Source of the DNA: Burkholderia sp.
Lineage (GTDB): Bacteria > Pseudomonadota > Gammaproteobacteria > Burkholderiales > Burkholderiaceae
Direction: 5' to 3'
Assembly: GCF_018375725.1 (NCBI RefSeq)
Contig: NZ_JAHACR010000142.1
Location: 1-9,977, forward strand
Length of the DNA: 9,977 nt
Below the pieces are notes generated by a model. The model was not told where the DNA came from and made no database searches. It saw nothing but the letters and a program-made list of their open reading frames with translations. Shown piece by piece: positions 7,881 through 9,977 of the stretch. Numbering within the stretch: position 1 is the stretch's first letter; each line of letters opens with the position of its first letter. The translations under genes were made by a program, and so were the position numbers.

Positions 7881-7904
7881 GCCCGCCCGGTTGCCCGGGC
7901 GGGC
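7881..7904. terminator. Strong hairpin between the convergent amidohydrolase and gabD genes
   Basis: GCCCGCCCGG (7881-7890) and CCGGGCGGGC (7895-7904) pair over 10 bp, all G-C, around a TTGC loop. It lies 33 bp after the amidohydrolase stop and ten bases beyond the gabD stop on the other strand, so it can serve both transcripts. It lacks a T-run; a shared bidirectional or Rho-assisted 3' end is the likely role. Confidence 0.6.
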
Positions 7905-7914
7905 GGCCGGCCGG

Positions 7915-9384
7915 TCAGACGGCCAGACAGAGGTACTTGATCACCACATAGTCGTCGATGCCGTAATGCGAGCCTTCGCGGCCGAGGCCCGATTGCTTGA
8001 CGCCACCGAACGGCGCGACCTCATTCGAGATCAGCCCGGTGTTGACGCCGACCATGCCGTACTCGAGCGCTTCCGCGACGCGCCACACGCGGCCGATGTC
8101 GCGACTGTAGAAATACGCCGCAAGACCGAACTCGGTATCGTTCGCCATCCGGATCACGTCTTCGTCGCTGCTGAACTTGAACAGCGGCGCGACCGGGCCG
8201 AACGTCTCTTCCTTCGCGACCTTCATCGCCGGCGTGACGCCTGTCAGCACGGTCGGCTCGAAGAACCCGTGACCGAGCGCGTGACGCTTGCCGCCGGCCG
8301 CGACGTGTGCGCCCTTCGCGAGCGCGTCCTCGATGTGCGCCTCGACCTTCAGCACGGCCGCTTCGTTGATCAGCGGGCCTTGCGTGACGCCCGGCTCGGT
8401 GCCGCGCCCGACCTTCAGCTGGCCGACCGCCGCGGCGAGCTTCTGCGCGAACGCGTCATAGACGCGCTCGTGCACGTAGAAACGGTTCGTGCAGACACAG
8501 GTCTGGCCGCTGTTACGGTACTTCGACGCGATCGCGCCCTGCACCGCCGCATCCAGATCGGCGTCGTCGAACACGATGAACGGCGCATTGCCGCCCAGTT
8601 CCAGCGACACCTTCTTGACCGTCGGTGCGCACTGCGCCATCAGCAGGCGGCCGACCGCCGTGGAGCCGGTGAACGACAGCTTGCGCACGACCGGATTCGA
8701 CGTCAGTTCCCCGCCGATCGCCTTCGGGTTGCCCGTCACGACGCTGAACACGCCGGCCGGCACGCCCGCGCGTTCGGCCAGCACGGCCATCGCCAGTGCG
8801 GAGAACGGCGTCGCCTCGGCCGGTTTCACGACAATCGGGCAGCCTGCGGCGAGCGCCGGGCCGACCTTGCGCGTAATCATCGCCGACGGGAAGTTCCACG
8901 GCGTGATCGCTGCGCACACGCCGACCGGCTCCTTCGTCACGACGATGCGCTTGTCGCTCGCCGGCGTCGGAATCGTGTCGCCGTAGACGCGCTTGCCTTC
9001 TTCCGCAAACCATTCGAGGAACGACGCGGCGTAGCCGATCTCGCCCTTGGCTTCGGCGAGCGACTTGCCCTGCTCGGTCGTGAGGATCAGCGCGAGGTCG
9101 TCGGCGTGTTCCATCATCAGGTCGTGCCATTTGCGCAGGATCGCCGCGCGTTCCTTCGCGGTCTTCTTGCGCCAGGCGGGCCAGGCGGCGTTGGCGGCGT
9201 CGATCGCCTGACGCGTCTCGGCCGCGCCCATCGCCGGCACGGTGCCGACGAGGCCGCCCGTCGCCGGGTTGCGGACTTCGAACGTCTCGCCGCTCGCCGC
9301 GCCTTGCCATTGGCCGTCGATATAAGCCTGCTGGCGGAACAGCGAGGGATCTTTCAGTGCAAGGGATTCTTGAACAGTGCTCAT
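7915..9384 (-). CDS. gabD: NADP-dependent succinate-semialdehyde dehydrogenase
   Basis: This cytoplasmic aldehyde dehydrogenase oxidises succinic semialdehyde to succinate, the second step of GABA breakdown feeding the citric acid cycle. The 489 residues match the family length (E. coli GabD is about 482). Active-site residues are present: N164 (TPWNFP), K187 (VVKPAEATPFSA), E262 (SLELGGNAP) and the nucleophile C296 in NSGQTCVC. C298, two residues later, is the partner cysteine seen in GabD enzymes. The C-terminal GGVKQSGLGREGSHYGIDDY stretch is also typical of GabD. The start at 9384 has AGG seven bases upstream. It is the second gene after gabT, 78 bp apart, with a large hairpin in the gap. 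A role on glutarate semialdehyde is a common side activity; the gabT neighbour makes the GABA route the main one. Confidence 0.95.
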   Translation of the reverse strand: MSTVQESLALKDPSLFRQQAYIDGQWQGAASGETFEVRNPATGGLVGTVPAMGAAETRQAIDAANAAWPAWRKKTAKERAAILRKWHDLMMEHADDLALILTTEQGKSLAEAKGEIGYAASFLEWFAEEGKRVYGDTIPTPASDKRIVVTKEPVGVCAAITPWNFPSAMITRKVGPALAAGCPIVVKPAEATPFSALAMAVLAERAGVPAGVFSVVTGNPKAIGGELTSNPVVRKLSFTGSTAVGRLLMAQCAPTVKKVSLELGGNAPFIVFDDADLDAAVQGAIASKYRNSGQTCVCTNRFYVHERVYDAFAQKLAAAVGQLKVGRGTEPGVTQGPLINEAAVLKVEAHIEDALAKGAHVAAGGKRHALGHGFFEPTVLTGVTPAMKVAKEETFGPVAPLFKFSSDEDVIRMANDTEFGLAAYFYSRDIGRVWRVAEALEYGMVGVNTGLISNEVAPFGGVKQSGLGREGSHYGIDDYVVIKYLCLAV

Positions 9385-9412
9385 GATGGTGCCTGCTTTG
9401 CAGATGCGACGG

Positions 9413-9442
9413 CCGCCGCCGTCCCGGGGGGGACGGCGGCGG
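9413..9442 (-). repeat. Long perfect hairpin in the gabT-gabD intercistronic gap
   Basis: A 13-bp perfect inverted repeat (9413-9425 and 9430-9442, left arm CCGCCGCCGTCCC) surrounds a four-base G/C loop. It fills 30 of the 78 bases between gabT and gabD. Read on the coding strand it is followed by CCGTCGCATCTG, not a T-run, so it is not a classic intrinsic terminator. In such a position it may slow ribosome or polymerase passage, mark a processing site, or protect the upstream gabT message and so set the ratio of the two enzymes. Confidence 0.7.
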
Positions 9443-9462
9443 TGCGGTCAGTTGGCGGAGGC

Positions 9463-9977
9463 TCAGGCCGGCACGCCGACCGTTTCCTTGAGTACCTCTT
9501 CGAGGATGCCGAGTGCTTCGTCGAACACGGCTTCCGTAATCGTCAGCGGGAACAGGAACCGTACCACGTTCGAGTACACGCCGCAGACGAGCAGCAGCAG
9601 CCCGCGTTCGAGCGCGCGCGCCTGCACGCGCTTCGTGAATTCGGCGTCCGGCTCGCCCGTGCCCGGCTTCATGAATTCGACCGCGATCATCGCGCCCGGA
9701 CCGCGCACGTCGGCGATCTGCGGCACGTCGGCCTGCAGTGCGTTCAGCTTCGCCTTCAGCGTGTCGCCGAACTGCGTCGCGCGTTCGCACAGTTTCTCTT
9801 CGTCGATGATCTCCAGCACCGCGTGCGCCGACGCGACCGCCAGCGGGTTGCCCGCATACGTGCCGCCGAGGCCGCCCGGCGCGGCCGCATCCATCGCGTC
9901 CGCACGGCCGACGACGCCCGACAGCGGCATGCCGCCCGCGAGACTCTTCGCCATCGTGATCAGGTCGGCCTGCACGT
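9463..9977 (-). CDS. gabT: 4-aminobutyrate aminotransferase, C-terminal part (cut by the window edge)
   Basis: This PLP-dependent class III aminotransferase moves the amino group of GABA to 2-oxoglutarate, giving succinic semialdehyde, which the next gene product oxidises. Only about the last 170 residues are in the window; the full protein is usually about 425, so roughly 255 residues lie beyond the right edge. The fragment begins just before the cofactor lysine in DLITMAKSLAGGMPLSGVVGR, continues with the conserved GGTYAGNPLA block, and ends with the small C-terminal domain (FMKPGTGEPD, VVRFLFPLTI). The first visible codon is a GTG that reads as internal valine here, not a start. The gene leads a gabT-gabD operon whose promoter is outside the window. 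Ornithine or acetylornithine aminotransferases belong to the same class, but the gabD neighbour makes GabT the best call. Confidence 0.93.
   Translation of the reverse strand, partial: VQADLITMAKSLAGGMPLSGVVGRADAMDAAAPGGLGGTYAGNPLAVASAHAVLEIIDEEKLCERATQFGDTLKAKLNALQADVPQIADVRGPGAMIAVEFMKPGTGEPDAEFTKRVQARALERGLLLLVCGVYSNVVRFLFPLTITEAVFDEALGILEEVLKETVGVPA

Overview
The window looks like a chromosomal segment of a high-GC betaproteobacterium, most likely Burkholderia (probably the B. cepacia complex). This rests on strongly GC-biased third codon positions, the style of the proteins, and the mix of pca, Aer, LysR/MHS and gab genes. It is a judgement from familiarity, not a database result. I see no phage, CRISPR, insertion sequence, tRNA or rRNA. 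Seven genes fill nearly all the sequence; one (gabT) is cut by the right edge and one (the IclR gene) ends suspiciously early at the left edge.

Left block (10-2150): a leftward IclR-family regulator of PcaR type diverges from pcaF, the beta-ketoadipyl-CoA thiolase that performs the last step of the beta-ketoadipate route for aromatic compounds. The gap between them holds a near-consensus sigma-70 promoter, a 15-bp element closely resembling the PcaR box known from Pseudomonas, and a perfect 7+7 bp dyad. Local autoregulation and control of pcaF by this regulator are therefore likely.

Middle block (2151-4034): a PAS-HAMP-MCP chemoreceptor of the Aer (aerotaxis/redox) type stands alone behind what looks like a flagellar sigma-28 (FliA) promoter, so it is probably co-expressed with motility genes elsewhere.

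Catabolic block (4068-7847): a leftward LysR regulator diverges from an MHS-family major facilitator transporter, which is followed by an M20 metallo-amidohydrolase of the hippurate/N-acyl-amino-acid hydrolase type. Together they look like an uptake-and-deacylation cassette: import a small acid, cleave its amide bond in the cytoplasm, and control both through LysR. The substrate cannot be read from the sequence.

Right block (7915-9977): gabD (succinate-semialdehyde dehydrogenase) and the C-terminal part of gabT (4-aminobutyrate aminotransferase) run leftward as a gabT-gabD operon converting GABA to succinate, with a very strong 13-bp-stem hairpin between the two genes. Hairpins also lie between both convergent gene pairs.

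No wholly new system is evident. The most informative non-coding signals are the pcaR-pcaF control region, the sigma-28 promoter of the aer-like gene, the odd AT-rich end of the IclR gene, and the gabT-gabD intercistronic hairpin.
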